Positions 53,464 through 62,751 of a stretch of 64,000 nucleotides of DNA are shown piece after piece. The position numbers and the translations under genes are program-made. How positions within the stretch are numbered: position 1 is the first letter of the stretch; the number at the start of each line of letters is the position of its first letter. Under the pieces are notes generated by a model that was not told the origin of the DNA, made no database searches, and worked only from the letters and a program-made list of their open reading frames with translations. Origin of the DNA: Aerococcus viridans (GTDB taxonomy: Bacteria; Bacillota; Bacilli; Lactobacillales; Aerococcaceae); the NCBI RefSeq assembly GCF_002871935.1, contig NZ_PNHQ01000001.1, forward strand, positions 4,721-68,720, written 5' to 3'.

Positions 53464-53558
53464 CTATTTTCCTCCTATACCCTTTTAAATGCTCTTTTCT
53501 GAATAATCTTTATATAAATCCTTCCTGTCTATTCTTTTACCCTTATAGCATAACCAAC

Positions 53559-54509
53559 CTACTCATAACGAATCCGCGGATCAACATAAGCATAAGATAT
53601 ATCTACCAATAAGTTACAAGCCAATACCGCAAAAGCTGAGATTAAGGTGATGGTCATAATGACTGGATAGTCTCTGGCATTAATCGAAGCCATCATCAAT
53701 GAACCGATTCCTGGCCAACGGAATACTTGTTCCGTTACCACTGCCCCACCAATTAAACGAGGGATATCTGAACCAATAACAGTTAAGATAGGAACCAAGG
53801 TGTTTGGTAAAATATGGCGTTTAACCATATTTCCCTCACTCAACCCTTTTGCTACAGCTGTCCGCATATAGTTTTGTTCATTAATACCAATGACTGTTGA
53901 CCGGACATACCGGGTCATATTGGCACAGTATGAAGCGCCAAGTACTATCGTTGGTAAAACATAATACGAAAGTCCTTGCCAAAACGTCATATCACCTGAC
54001 AAGTTTTCTCTACCACCAATTGGTAACCAACCCAATTCAACTGAGAAGAAGTAAATAAGTAACATCCCCAAGAAGAAGTTTGGCATAGACACACCAGCAA
54101 AAGAGAAAGTTGTTAACATATGGTCAATCCATGTATTTTTGTGGTTAGCTGCATAAATCCCTAACGGAATAGCTACAATATAGGCAACAATCAAGGTACC
54201 AAACATTAACTGTAAAGTTGGTGTTAAGGCTTCCCCAATCAACCCTGTTACGGCAGTTCTCGTTCTAAAAGAGAAACCTAAGTCTCCGGTAAATAAATTG
54301 CTTAGCCACCGCCAATATTGCACAACAATAGAATCATTTAAACCTAAGTTTTCTCGAATCATTTCAATTTGCTCAGGTGTAGCATCCGGTGATTGATATA
54401 AATCGGCGATATCACCCGGCGCCATTTGAAGCATAGCAAAAGCTAAAATAGAGATGATAAATAAAACCGGAATAATCAACAATAAGCGTTTACGTAAGTA
54501 TTTAATCAT
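53559..54509 (-). CDS. dppB: Peptide ABC transporter permease (B type)
   Basis: 316 residues, six helices. N-terminus MIKYLRKRLLLIIPVLFIISILAF and MAPGDIADLYQSPDATPEQIEMIRENLGLN are characteristic, as is the EAA loop NEQNYMRTAVAKGLSEGN. Overlaps the end of the preceding M20 gene by 8 bases (ATGATTAA), indicating coupled translation. Confidence 0.93.
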   Translation of the reverse strand: MIKYLRKRLLLIIPVLFIISILAFAMLQMAPGDIADLYQSPDATPEQIEMIRENLGLNDSIVVQYWRWLSNLFTGDLGFSFRTRTAVTGLIGEALTPTLQLMFGTLIVAYIVAIPLGIYAANHKNTWIDHMLTTFSFAGVSMPNFFLGMLLIYFFSVELGWLPIGGRENLSGDMTFWQGLSYYVLPTIVLGASYCANMTRYVRSTVIGINEQNYMRTAVAKGLSEGNMVKRHILPNTLVPILTVIGSDIPRLIGGAVVTEQVFRWPGIGSLMMASINARDYPVIMTITLISAFAVLACNLLVDISYAYVDPRIRYE

Positions 54510-55788
54510 GAGGCACCACCTTTAAATATTGACTTAAAATAACAAGAAATAGTGACATGGCATTTAGCATACAAGCTTCATTGGCAACAAATTTTCCGTT
54601 ATGTAAAGGATAGCTAGCACGACCTTGCTTGTCCTTTTCCAAGAAGTCACAACCAACGGTGAAATAGGCGCCTTTGGTGTCTTCAAGATAGTAGGCAAAG
54701 TCTTCGCCATTCATCATGGCACCTGTAGCTGCGGTATTTTCGATTAAATCTGTGAAAATAGCAGAAGAATCAATGGCACTAACTAGGTCAGTCACTATGC
54801 TTGTGGTATTTTGAATCGCTGGATAACCTTCGTCATAATCAACGGTAGCTGTCCCACCATGCATGGCCGCTGTCATTTCAGCAATTTGAATCAATTGTTT
54901 TCTAATGGTTGCCCGTCCAGTTGGTGAAGATGACCGGACAGTCCCAACAATCGTTGCGGTATCCGCAATAATATTAGGTGCCCCCATACCCGCTTCAACG
55001 CCAGCCACTGTAACCACAAGTGGCTCAATAGGATTGGCGACTCGTGAAACAAGGGTTTGTAAGTTCGTAATCGTTTCAGCAGCGATAACTACGGAATCAA
55101 TCGTAGTATGTGGTGAAGAAGCGTGTCCGCCCCGACCTTGAATCTTGATTTCAAAAGCATCTGAGGCGGCCGAACCATACGCTAAGGAATAACCTACTAC
55201 ACCAGCTGGTTTAGAAGGATCAACGTGGAGACCAAATACCATATCTACATCCTTTAAATAACCCGCTTCGACAATCGCTTTAGCACCACCTGGTTTCTTC
55301 TCCTCAGCATGTTGGAAGATAAAGACCACTGTCCCCGCAAATTCGTCACGGTGCGCCTGAATGACTTGAGCAACCCCCAAAAGACTTGCCGTATGGATAT
55401 CATGACCACAAGCATGCATAACACCAGGTTTTTCAGATTTAAACGGTACATCTGCCTCTTCCATTATCGGTAAAGCATCGATATCCGCCCGTAAGGCAAT
55501 CGTTGGTCCCGGTTGTGCCCCTTTAATTCGTGCCACAATCCCATAACCACCCCCTACATTTCGTTCGATGTCAAAGATCTTTGCCGATAACAATTCCATA
55601 TAGATAAAATTAGCCGTCTCTGACTCCTCAAAGGATAATTCTGGATGACGATGGAGATGGCGCCGCACTTGGATAACCTCTGATTCAATTGATGCCGCAT
55701 ATTTTAACCATTTAGCTAAAAGGGCTGCCGTTGCTTGGCTGACTTCATTTTCAATTTGACTAATACTCGTTAAATCCGCTCTCAACAT
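54502..55788 (-). CDS. M20-family amidohydrolase (second of two)
   Basis: 428 residues. M20D features: RRHLHRHPELSFEE (~45), MHACGHDIHTASLLG (~118), HAEEKKPGGAKA (~153), FGLHVDP, HASSPHTTIDSV and MMNGEDFAYY. The family removes acyl groups from N-acyl amino acids or hydrolyses short peptides, using two metal ions. It has ~35 extra N-terminal residues compared with its neighbour. The start at 55788 (GAGG 9 bases upstream) lies inside the previous gene, a 29-base overlap. Confidence 0.85.
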   Translation of the reverse strand: MLRADLTSISQIENEVSQATAALLAKWLKYAASIESEVIQVRRHLHRHPELSFEESETANFIYMELLSAKIFDIERNVGGGYGIVARIKGAQPGPTIALRADIDALPIMEEADVPFKSEKPGVMHACGHDIHTASLLGVAQVIQAHRDEFAGTVVFIFQHAEEKKPGGAKAIVEAGYLKDVDMVFGLHVDPSKPAGVVGYSLAYGSAASDAFEIKIQGRGGHASSPHTTIDSVVIAAETITNLQTLVSRVANPIEPLVVTVAGVEAGMGAPNIIADTATIVGTVRSSSPTGRATIRKQLIQIAEMTAAMHGGTATVDYDEGYPAIQNTTSIVTDLVSAIDSSAIFTDLIENTAATGAMMNGEDFAYYLEDTKGAYFTVGCDFLEKDKQGRASYPLHNGKFVANEACMLNAMSLFLVILSQYLKVVPHD

Positions 55789-56986
55789 AAGGTCTAACCT
55801 CACTTTCAATGACATAATGGTCCACAATAGTTAAAATCGTTTCTAGCCCTAACATCAAACATTTTTCATCAATTTCAAATTTCGGATGATGGTGGGGATA
55901 ATTCTCTCCATTTGGATGGGCACCCGCTGGAATAAAGTAAAAGAGTCCAGGTATTTTTTGAACGTAATAAGCAAAATCTTCACCGCCCATACTAGCCGGT
56001 TTTTCATTCACCTTATCTTGACCAAAACGCGCTTTAAAGATTTCAACAACTGTTCGGGTTTCGTTTGGATGGTTGTAAAGAGCTGGGTAACCATCTATAA
56101 AATCAATTTTGACTGAGGCTCCGTGAGCTGCACTAATATCCTCAGATAGCGCGTATAGTTTCTTCTTCGCTAAAGCTCTTAAGTCTGAGCTGTAGGTACG
56201 AATCGTACCGTTTAATGTAGCAACATCTGCCATCACATTCGAAACACCATTACCAGAATGAAAGTTGCCAATTGTGACAACACCTGGATCCATAGGGTTC
56301 TTATGACGACTCACTATAGATTGTAATTGTTGAATTAAGTAAGCAGCCGTTAAAGTCACATCCACATTATGTTGCGGAGTAGCTGCATGACCACCTTTCC
56401 CCTGAACTTCAATCGCAAAGGTATCGGAATTCGCTGTTGTAAAATCTTCATGATAGGATATAGTACCGTCAAAGGTTTGATCGCCTGAAACATGAAGACC
56501 AAAAATCTTATCGACATCATCCAATGCGCCGGATGCCATAATGGCTCTAGCACCTCCTGGTTTCACCTCTTCTGCATGTTGAAATAGAAAAACAATCGTA
56601 CCAGCAATTTCTTCTTTAAGATGGATTAGATATTTTGCTGCAGTTAATAAAATCGTAGTATGTGCATCATGGCCACAGGCATGCATCACCCCGTCAACCT
56701 CAGACTTGTATGGTAGGTCTGTTTCTTCCTGAACTTGTAGGGCATCCATATCTGCACGAAAGGCAATGGTTAAACCTGGCTTGCCTCCTTTAAGTCGGGC
56801 AATCACTCCCCCACCACCAACTTCAGATGAAATATCGGTATAACCAAAACTTTCTAGTTGTTGCCGAATAAACTTACGGGTTTGATATTCATGAAAGGAT
56901 ATCTCTGGATAACGATGTAAATGCTGAAACGTTTTGCTGGCATACGCTTGATAATTTAAAGCGTGATGGTTAGATTCTTGATTCAT
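55760..56986 (-). CDS. M20-family amidohydrolase (first of two)
   Basis: 408 residues, paralogous to the next gene. LHRYPEISFHEYQT, MHACGHDAHTTILL, HAEEVKPGGARA, FGLHVSGDQ, HAATPQHNVDV and MGGEDFAYY mark M20D metal-dependent amidohydrolases. First gene of the operon leading to dppBC-SBP-dppDF, implying that the imported compounds are hydrolysed in the cytosol. Start ATG at 56986 with GAGG 8 bases upstream; a GTG at 56995 is less likely. Confidence 0.87.
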   Translation of the reverse strand: MNQESNHHALNYQAYASKTFQHLHRYPEISFHEYQTRKFIRQQLESFGYTDISSEVGGGGVIARLKGGKPGLTIAFRADMDALQVQEETDLPYKSEVDGVMHACGHDAHTTILLTAAKYLIHLKEEIAGTIVFLFQHAEEVKPGGARAIMASGALDDVDKIFGLHVSGDQTFDGTISYHEDFTTANSDTFAIEVQGKGGHAATPQHNVDVTLTAAYLIQQLQSIVSRHKNPMDPGVVTIGNFHSGNGVSNVMADVATLNGTIRTYSSDLRALAKKKLYALSEDISAAHGASVKIDFIDGYPALYNHPNETRTVVEIFKARFGQDKVNEKPASMGGEDFAYYVQKIPGLFYFIPAGAHPNGENYPHHHPKFEIDEKCLMLGLETILTIVDHYVIESEVRPYVESGFNEY

Positions 56987-57029
56987 CTGCTTCACCTCTT
57001 ATTTTCCTAGCTACTAACATGACGTTTTA

Positions 57030-57115
57030 TGTTACATTTCATAACACTCAGGGTGACTTATGTAACATTTATTAATTTGTGCTTAGATTATAGATTGGAA
57101 AATAATTATATGCAA
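57030..57115 (-). promoter_or_regulatory. M20-dpp operon promoter with inverted TGTTACAT elements
   Basis: Minus strand -35 TTGCAT (57110-57115), 17 bases, -10 TATAAT (57087-57092). In the leader lie TGTTACAT (57030-57037) and its inverse ATGTAACA (57060-57067), 30 bases apart. A related palindrome, ATGTTA-N7-TAACAT, is at 57242-57260. Together they look like binding sites for one regulator. The remaining DNA to 57312 is AT-rich with no gene. Confidence 0.6.
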
Positions 57116-57312
57116 GTATTAAATTATCACCACCTTCTCATCTTATTTCGTTTTTGCGGTCATTTCAAGCTTTTTACCTATCAAAATATTTTACTTACTG
57201 ATGTAGGATATGGTTCATTTTCCTCACAATTATCACAGGTGATGTTATATAATGTAACATGTATAATGGAGTAGACTAGACAAGTAACGGGTTATTTTGC
57301 CTTTTTCATATC

Positions 57313-57357
57313 AAAAAAGCACCAAACTAGTCTGCTCATGTCAACTAGATTGGTGCC
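57313..57357 (-). terminator. Terminator of nagA
   Basis: GCACCAA…CTAGT (57319-57332) pairs with ACTAG…TTGGTGC (57344-57356) with one mismatch; minus-strand tail T6. Confidence 0.8.
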
Positions 57358-57373
57358 ATTTTTCTATGCTTAT

Positions 57374-58531
57374 TTAGTTTTGAAATACAGAAACACCATT
57401 TAGATAGGTTTCTTTTAAGTTCATATCCGCATCTACCACAATGAAGTCAGCCACACGTCCTGGCGCAATGACACCAACCCGACCATCTAAACCTATAGAG
57501 GCAGCGGGCACTTGTGAAGCCATCCGTAAGGCTTGCTCACTATCTACAATACCCCAATCCACCACATTCTTGACTGCTTGATTTAAGGTTAGAACAGATC
57601 CTGCTAAATTACCTGACTCAAGACGCGCTTCACCGTCTTTGACAATAACTGGAAATTCACCTAATTGATATTTACCATCGGGCATACCAGCAGCTGACAT
57701 GGCATCTGTAATAAGAACTGTCTTGTCCCACCCCTTCGCTTTAACAAGCGCCTTGATTGCACCTGGGTGGACATGTTTGCCGTCACAAATGACTTCCGCA
57801 TAGGTATCATCGGTTGCCATAGCTGCGCCAACCATACCAGGATTGCGGTGGTGTAAACCTGACATCCCATTATAGGTATGAATAAAAATGTTGGCACCGG
57901 CATCCACTACAGCCGTCGCTTCTTCATAAGTAGCTGAGGAGTGTGCTAAAGCTACATGAACACCCTCTTTTGTAATAGTTGTTGTGAAATCTTTGGCTGT
58001 TTGCCGCTCTGGTGCGAGTGCAATTTTATGAATGAGTCCTTTCGCAGCTGTTTGCCACACTTCAAATTGCGCCAAGTCAGGATCTCCCATATAAGCCGCA
58101 TTTTGTGCCCCCTTATGCTCTTCTGTAAACCAGGGTCCTTCAAAGAAGATACCTAAGATTTTTGCACCTTCAGCCTCTTTATAGTGGTCACCAATTTTAC
58201 CAGCAACTGATGTCAATAGGTCTGCTGAAGAAGTTAATGTTGTTGGTAAAAAAGCAGTTACACCTGTTGATAGCAAACCTTTAGACATGGTTTGTACAGC
58301 TTGAAAATCATCATCCATGACATCAGCGCCGTGAAAACCATGAATATGCGTATCTACCAAACCAGCTGCAACTGTATAGCCAGTATAATCTTTAATTTCA
58401 CTTTTTAAAGGCTTTTCTAGTGTTGCATAACCAAACCGACCATCATTAACCTCTAAGTAAGCATTTTCTACAACTTCATCTGCCAAAATAATACGGTCAG
58501 CATAGATATAATATTTACCTGTTTCTACCAT
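57374..58531 (-). CDS. nagA: N-acetylglucosamine-6-phosphate deacetylase
   Basis: 385-residue TIM-barrel amidohydrolase turning GlcNAc-6-P into GlcN-6-P plus acetate, for amino-sugar use and wall recycling. Metal motif DTHIHGFHG (~61), metal-binding Glu in FFEGPWF (~130), His in ALAHSSATY and HTYNGMSGLHHR, catalytic Asp in LITDAMSAAG (~275). ATG at 58531 is chosen; an upstream GTG is possible and neither has a strong site. No nagB adjoins. The gap 58532-58742 is AT-rich with no clear promoter. Confidence 0.93.
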   Translation of the reverse strand: MVETGKYYIYADRIILADEVVENAYLEVNDGRFGYATLEKPLKSEIKDYTGYTVAAGLVDTHIHGFHGADVMDDDFQAVQTMSKGLLSTGVTAFLPTTLTSSADLLTSVAGKIGDHYKEAEGAKILGIFFEGPWFTEEHKGAQNAAYMGDPDLAQFEVWQTAAKGLIHKIALAPERQTAKDFTTTITKEGVHVALAHSSATYEEATAVVDAGANIFIHTYNGMSGLHHRNPGMVGAAMATDDTYAEVICDGKHVHPGAIKALVKAKGWDKTVLITDAMSAAGMPDGKYQLGEFPVIVKDGEARLESGNLAGSVLTLNQAVKNVVDWGIVDSEQALRMASQVPAASIGLDGRVGVIAPGRVADFIVVDADMNLKETYLNGVSVFQN

Positions 58532-58742
58532 TACGTTCCACACTTTCTATTTATAAAATTTTTACTGTATCCATTATATTGTACAAGTCATATTATACGC
58601 CACTTCTTCTTATCATCCTATGGTTATGATAGCACCTTTCAAATAGACAAGAATTGATTTGCAGCGATTGCATTCCCTGATACGAGTGATTATTTTAAAG
58701 TATTAAAATGCGTTTTCAGTCAAAAGATAATAAAAAAATATC

Positions 58743-58775
58743 AAAAAGGATCACGATTAAACCATCGTGATCCTT
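58743..58775 (-). terminator. Terminator of the LivJ-like gene
   Basis: AAGGATCACGA (58746-58756) pairs with TCGTGATCCTT (58765-58775); minus-strand tail TTTTTGA. Confidence 0.85.
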
Positions 58776-58829
58776 ACCAATTTATAGTGCTAACTATCCT
58801 GTATGCGCATTCTCTCAAAGCATATGGTT

Positions 58830-60008
58830 TTAATTTGCTTCTATCGCTTCTACAGATGAAATTTCACCTTCTGAATAGCCCACTACGAACGAATCCATTA
58901 CCGGGTTGTGATCTTCATCAAATGAAATATTACCTGTTACGCCTTCAAAATCTTGTGTTTCTTCAAGTGCATCGCGGATGGCTTGTGGATCTGTAGAACC
59001 TGCACGGTCGATTGCATCAGCGGCCAACCTAGCAGCGTCATATCCACCAGCTGAGAATAAATCTGGTTCAGTATCGTATGCTGCACGGTATCTCTCTGCA
59101 AACTCATTGGCTGCATCTGATCCATATTCACCTGTTACAAAGATTGTTGCATAGTAAAAGTCAGTAACATTTTCAGCACCAGCTAAGTTGATAAATTCAT
59201 CATTACCTAATCCATTTGGTCCAAGAATTGCTGCATCAATACCCATTTCACGCGCTTGTTTCACAATTGCCCCACCTTCTGGATAATAGCCCGCAACAAA
59301 TAATACGTCTGGTTTTTTTCCTTTGACGTTGTTTAAGATCGAGCTAAAATCAGTATCCCCTGATAGGAATGATTCTTTAATGACAACATCACCAGAATAG
59401 TCTTCTTCAAATTGAGATGCTAAGTTTTGTCCGTAGTCTGAAGAGTTATCTTGTAAAATAGCAGCCGTATCCCAACCTTTTTCATCTGCAAATTGCCCAA
59501 GCGCAGCTGTTTGATTAGAGATTTGGAAGGCAATTTGGAAGATATATTCAAATACATTCCCTTGTGAATCTAAAGTTAAATCGTCAACAGTTGCTGACGG
59601 AATGATCATTGGCACTTGAGCATTCTCCGCTGATTGAATAGCAGCTTCGGTTGATGCAGCAATATCAGAAGCTAATAAGAGAGAAAGATTTTCATCTCCA
59701 AGCAAACGCGTAGCTTCATTAGCAGACTCTTGAACATTTGATTTATTGTCGGTCACTACATAATTGATCTCTTTACCATCAATTCCACCAGCTTCATTAA
59801 TTTCATTAAAAGCAAGTGATGCCCCATCATTAATGTAAGAACCATAAGCTGAGGCTGATCCAGTTAAACCAAAGTCTCCACCGATATTAATTGTTTCAGA
59901 ATCTCCATCAGCTGAACTAGAGCTGCTGTTTGATGTCTGCGTTACCGAACCACATGCAGCTAACGTTGCTGCTGATAATAGTGTTAAACCAAATTTCTTA
60001 AAATTCAT
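58830..60008 (-). CDS. Branched-chain amino-acid ABC transporter binding lipoprotein (LivJ-like)
   Basis: 392 residues. Lipoprotein signal with LAAC (Cys19), Ser-rich linker, then a Peripla_BP_6 fold: INIGGDFGLTGSASAYGSYINDGASLAFNEINEAGGI (split: INIGGDFGLTGSASAYG, FNEINEAGGIDGKEI), VQESANEATRLL, MIIPSATVDDLT, and GNISFDEDHNPVMD at the end. Binds branched-chain or related amino acids outside the cell. Permease and ATPase genes are absent here. Site AGGAGGAAAA. An Ile/Val-rich leader-peptide attenuator precedes it, agreeing with the assigned substrate. Confidence 0.9.
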   Translation of the reverse strand: MNFKKFGLTLLSAATLAACGSVTQTSNSSSSSADGDSETINIGGDFGLTGSASAYGSYINDGASLAFNEINEAGGIDGKEINYVVTDNKSNVQESANEATRLLGDENLSLLLASDIAASTEAAIQSAENAQVPMIIPSATVDDLTLDSQGNVFEYIFQIAFQISNQTAALGQFADEKGWDTAAILQDNSSDYGQNLASQFEEDYSGDVVIKESFLSGDTDFSSILNNVKGKKPDVLFVAGYYPEGGAIVKQAREMGIDAAILGPNGLGNDEFINLAGAENVTDFYYATIFVTGEYGSDAANEFAERYRAAYDTEPDLFSAGGYDAARLAADAIDRAGSTDPQAIRDALEETQDFEGVTGNISFDEDHNPVMDSFVVGYSEGEISSVEAIEAN

Positions 60009-60088
60009 ACTTTTCCTCCTATAAAACAAACCCAATTTATACAAACCATCAATCCTTGCTTTTATAATAAAAACAAAGTTATACCAAA

Positions 60089-60149
60089 TAAAAAAGCTCC
60101 CCTAAATGGGAAGCTTACATCCCATTTAGTATCTCAACACAAATAGGAC
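60089..60149 (-). promoter_or_regulatory. Transcription attenuator (antiterminator/terminator pair)
   Basis: On the minus strand, terminator AAGCTTCCC / GGGGAGCTT with T6 (60089-60116). A competing antiterminator pairs CTAAATGGG (60121-60129) with CCCATTTAG (60102-60110), taking up the 5' arm and loop of the terminator. A further stem TAGGAC (60181-60186) / GTCCTA (60144-60149) links the leader-peptide stop region to the structure. Confidence 0.8.
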
Positions 60150-60176
60150 ATATGAAATTAGCTACTGCTTAATTCC

Positions 60177-60239
60177 CTAAGTCCTAGATTCAATAATAAT
60201 AATGACAATATTCATATTATTTTGTGTTGTGTTTAACAT
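60177..60239 (-). CDS. Ile/Val-rich leader peptide
   Basis: 20 codons from ATG (60237-60239) to TAG (60177-60179). AAAGAGG lies 9 bases before the start. Codons 11-16 read Ile-Val-Ile-Ile-Ile-Ile, followed by Glu-Ser-Arg-Thr. A run of control codons directly before mutually exclusive hairpins is the hallmark of ribosome-mediated attenuation. When Ile or Val is scarce, a stalled ribosome should favour the antiterminator and switch on the LivJ-like gene. No homology claim is made. Confidence 0.8.
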   Translation of the reverse strand: MLNTTQNNMNIVIIIIESRT

Positions 60240-60342
60240 AATGAGATGCCTCTTTCGTTTTCTAATATAATTTTAATTTATACTAAAAAGGTCAATAATG
60301 CAAGCTTTAATTAAACAATAATGATAAAAAAGTGAGAAAAAG

Positions 60343-61440
60343 TTACCATGGAAAGAATAGCAAGACTAAAATCGCGATAAAAATCACATTTATGATGGTA
60401 AAAACTTTGAAATAAGCTTTTGCATTCATAGACATAGCATTTCTAATAATAGTAAAGCCGATTAGATTCGCTAAGGAAGCAACCATCGTCCCTAAACCAC
60501 CAATATTTACTCCCATCAATAAACTATAGGCTTGGTCAGTAAATGGTGATACGAGTATCGTTGTAGGTACATTTGAGAAGGCTTGTGAGGCCACTAAACC
60601 AGTTAGGTAAGCCATTCCTTCGCTTGAAATATTGGCCGATAACCAAGATTGGACAAGTGATAGATCTGTGATATTCCCTACTAAAATAAAGAAGGCAGCA
60701 AATGTCAGCAACAACAAGTAGTCCACCTGCAATAAATACCGCCAATTAGTTAAGACAACATAGGCAGTAATAAAGGCTACAGTCCAGAAAATATTCAATA
60801 AGCCAAAAATGGCGATAACCATTAAAATCATCCCAATACTTGCTTGTATAACGACTGACCGGTCAACTGACTCCTCCTTCACTTCCGTGTGTGCTACCTT
60901 TTTTTCAACGAAGAAAGTAGTTGCCATCACTAAAATAAAGCCCGCCACCATTAAAGGTAGTGTCCACCACATAAATGTTACAAAATCTACTTGATAGGCT
61001 GAATAGATAATGAGGTTTTGTGGGTTGGAAAAGGGGAAAAAGCCCCCTCCCAAGTTAGCAGCCACTACAATCAAAGCTGCGCCAAGTATGCGGCCTTTGA
61101 ATTTAGGTAAGTGACGCAAGATATTTAAGTAAATGGGCAATAAGGTCAAGACGGCAATATCATTAGATAGTAGAAAAGAGCCAAAAAATGAGGATAAAAC
61201 CATAGATTGGACAATCACTTGACTATTACTAGACCAGTCAATTAATTTAATCGATGCCCAGCGTAGTAATCCTGAAGCTTGGAAAAGAGCCAGTACCACC
61301 ATCAAACCAAATAAACTCACTAATACATCATACTTTATATAGGTAAAATCAAAGCGGCCAAAGACCACACTCACTAAAGCTAAAGTGGTCGCAATCACAA
61401 ACAGCAAATGCTGTTTTATCCAGATATTTAATTTCTTCAT
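60343..61440 (-). CDS. SLC13/CitM-like anion permease
   Basis: 365 residues, about 10-11 helices in two inverted halves of the ion-transporter superfamily. SSFFGSFLLSNDIAVLTLLP and ANLGGGFFPFSNPQNLIIY are the first-half substrate region; SQAFSNVPTTILVSPF and NIGGLGTMVASLANLIG the second. Relatives carry carboxylates, arsenite or Na+/H+. It is downstream of the glycerate kinase gene, with a terminator between; glycerate is a possible but unproven substrate. Site AAGAGG. Confidence 0.78.
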   Translation of the reverse strand: MKKLNIWIKQHLLFVIATTLALVSVVFGRFDFTYIKYDVLVSLFGLMVVLALFQASGLLRWASIKLIDWSSNSQVIVQSMVLSSFFGSFLLSNDIAVLTLLPIYLNILRHLPKFKGRILGAALIVVAANLGGGFFPFSNPQNLIIYSAYQVDFVTFMWWTLPLMVAGFILVMATTFFVEKKVAHTEVKEESVDRSVVIQASIGMILMVIAIFGLLNIFWTVAFITAYVVLTNWRYLLQVDYLLLLTFAAFFILVGNITDLSLVQSWLSANISSEGMAYLTGLVASQAFSNVPTTILVSPFTDQAYSLLMGVNIGGLGTMVASLANLIGFTIIRNAMSMNAKAYFKVFTIINVIFIAILVLLFFPW

Positions 61441-61470
61441 TCATAAAACCTCTTATAGTTGTTTTCTTCT

Positions 61471-61504
61471 AAAAAAAGCCACCTGCCTAAAAATTGGCGG
61501 TGAC
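61471..61504 (-). terminator. Terminator after glycerate kinase
   Basis: Minus strand GTCACCGCC / GGC-A-GGTGGC with one bulge, then TTTTTTT. It would limit read-through into the permease gene. Confidence 0.75.
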
Positions 61505-61589
61505 TCCGTTAATTGCTTTATTATTCTAGCAAAAGATTGGGGAAAACCCTAGGGATTTTTATTTGCTAAAACTGGTAGAAATTAGCACT

Positions 61590-62726
61590 TTAATATAGGG
61601 CACGGATAACATTTTCAGTTGTTAATGGTAAGTTATCTTTGGCATTTACTATTAGGTCATCCAGAGTAGCTGCACCTGGTGCAATACCAAATACTGCGTC
61701 AATACCTTCTGTATATAATTCATCAATCCCTGTACCAACGTTTCCCGCCAAAGCAATCACTTTTTTATCCGGGTTAACTGCTTTAAAGGCTTGGGCTACA
61801 CCATAAGGGGTTTTACCAAATTTTGTTTGAAAATCGATCCCGCCTTCACCAGTAATGCAAAGGTCACACCCGACTGCAAACTCTTTAAACTTCGCATATT
61901 CAAGGACAATTTCAATCTCAGTATGCATTTCTGATTGGGTAAAAGCCAATAAACCTGCTCCTAACCCGCCAGCATCACCTGCGCCTGGTGTATCAATCAT
62001 ATCGACAGCTAAGTCTTTTTTCAGAATTTCAGCGTAATGTGCGAGATTTTGGTCTAAGGTTTGAATCATTTCTTTAGTTGCCCCTTTTTGCGGGCCAAAA
62101 ACATTGGACGCACCGTCTGGTCCACAAAGTGGGTTATTAACGTCTGATGCAACGATTAGTTTCACCTTTTTTAGAGCTGGATGGACTTGACTCATTTGAA
62201 TGCTGGCTAATTGATTTAAACTACCACCACCGTATGGAATTTCATTGCCATCACTATCTAATAATTGATAGCCTAAAGCTTGTGCCATACCAGCACCGCC
62301 GTCATTTGTTGCTGATCCGCCAATCCCTAAGATAATTTCTTCTATACCTTGTTCAATACAAGCTAGAATAAGTTGACCTGTACCATAGGTTGTTGTTACT
62401 AAAGGATTCTTTGTTTGTTCATTAACATAGCCGATACCAGAAGCTTCAGCCATCTCGATGACAGCTGTTCTACCATCCCCTAAAATGCCATAGCTAACAG
62501 TAACTGGTATCCCCAAAGGTCCAACTACTTCTAGTTGGTGGAGGGTACCTTCAGTGGCATCAACTAGAGATTGTACGGTACCTTCACCGCCATCTGCCAT
62601 TGGTAAAGAGACAATTTCTGCATCCGGTAAAGCCCGTTTAATCCCTGTACTAATTGCTTCACAAGCCTCTAAAGCTGTTAAACTACCTTTATACGAGTCA
62701 GGGGCTACGAGTATTTTCTTGTTCAT
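61590..62726 (-). CDS. Glycerate kinase
   Basis: 378-residue kinase of the GarK/GlxK family (D-glycerate plus ATP to phosphoglycerate). Diagnostic: APDSYKGSLTALEACEAI (~8-25), MADGGEGTVQSLVDAT (~43), GIGGSATNDGGAGMAQALG (~134-152), GAGDAGGLGAGLLAF, and CITGEGGIDFQT. Length is usual. Site AAAGGAGAAG. A cre-like site and a 27-codon gene lie just upstream on the same strand. Confidence 0.95.
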   Translation of the reverse strand: MNKKILVAPDSYKGSLTALEACEAISTGIKRALPDAEIVSLPMADGGEGTVQSLVDATEGTLHQLEVVGPLGIPVTVSYGILGDGRTAVIEMAEASGIGYVNEQTKNPLVTTTYGTGQLILACIEQGIEEIILGIGGSATNDGGAGMAQALGYQLLDSDGNEIPYGGGSLNQLASIQMSQVHPALKKVKLIVASDVNNPLCGPDGASNVFGPQKGATKEMIQTLDQNLAHYAEILKKDLAVDMIDTPGAGDAGGLGAGLLAFTQSEMHTEIEIVLEYAKFKEFAVGCDLCITGEGGIDFQTKFGKTPYGVAQAFKAVNPDKKVIALAGNVGTGIDELYTEGIDAVFGIAPGAATLDDLIVNAKDNLPLTTENVIRALY

Positions 62727-62751
62727 ACCTTCTTCTCCTTTTTATTCTTGA

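Noticed and set aside
58655..58672. cre site upstream of nagA (GATTTGCAGCGATTGCA)
   Set aside because: Three or more mismatches to the consensus on both strands.
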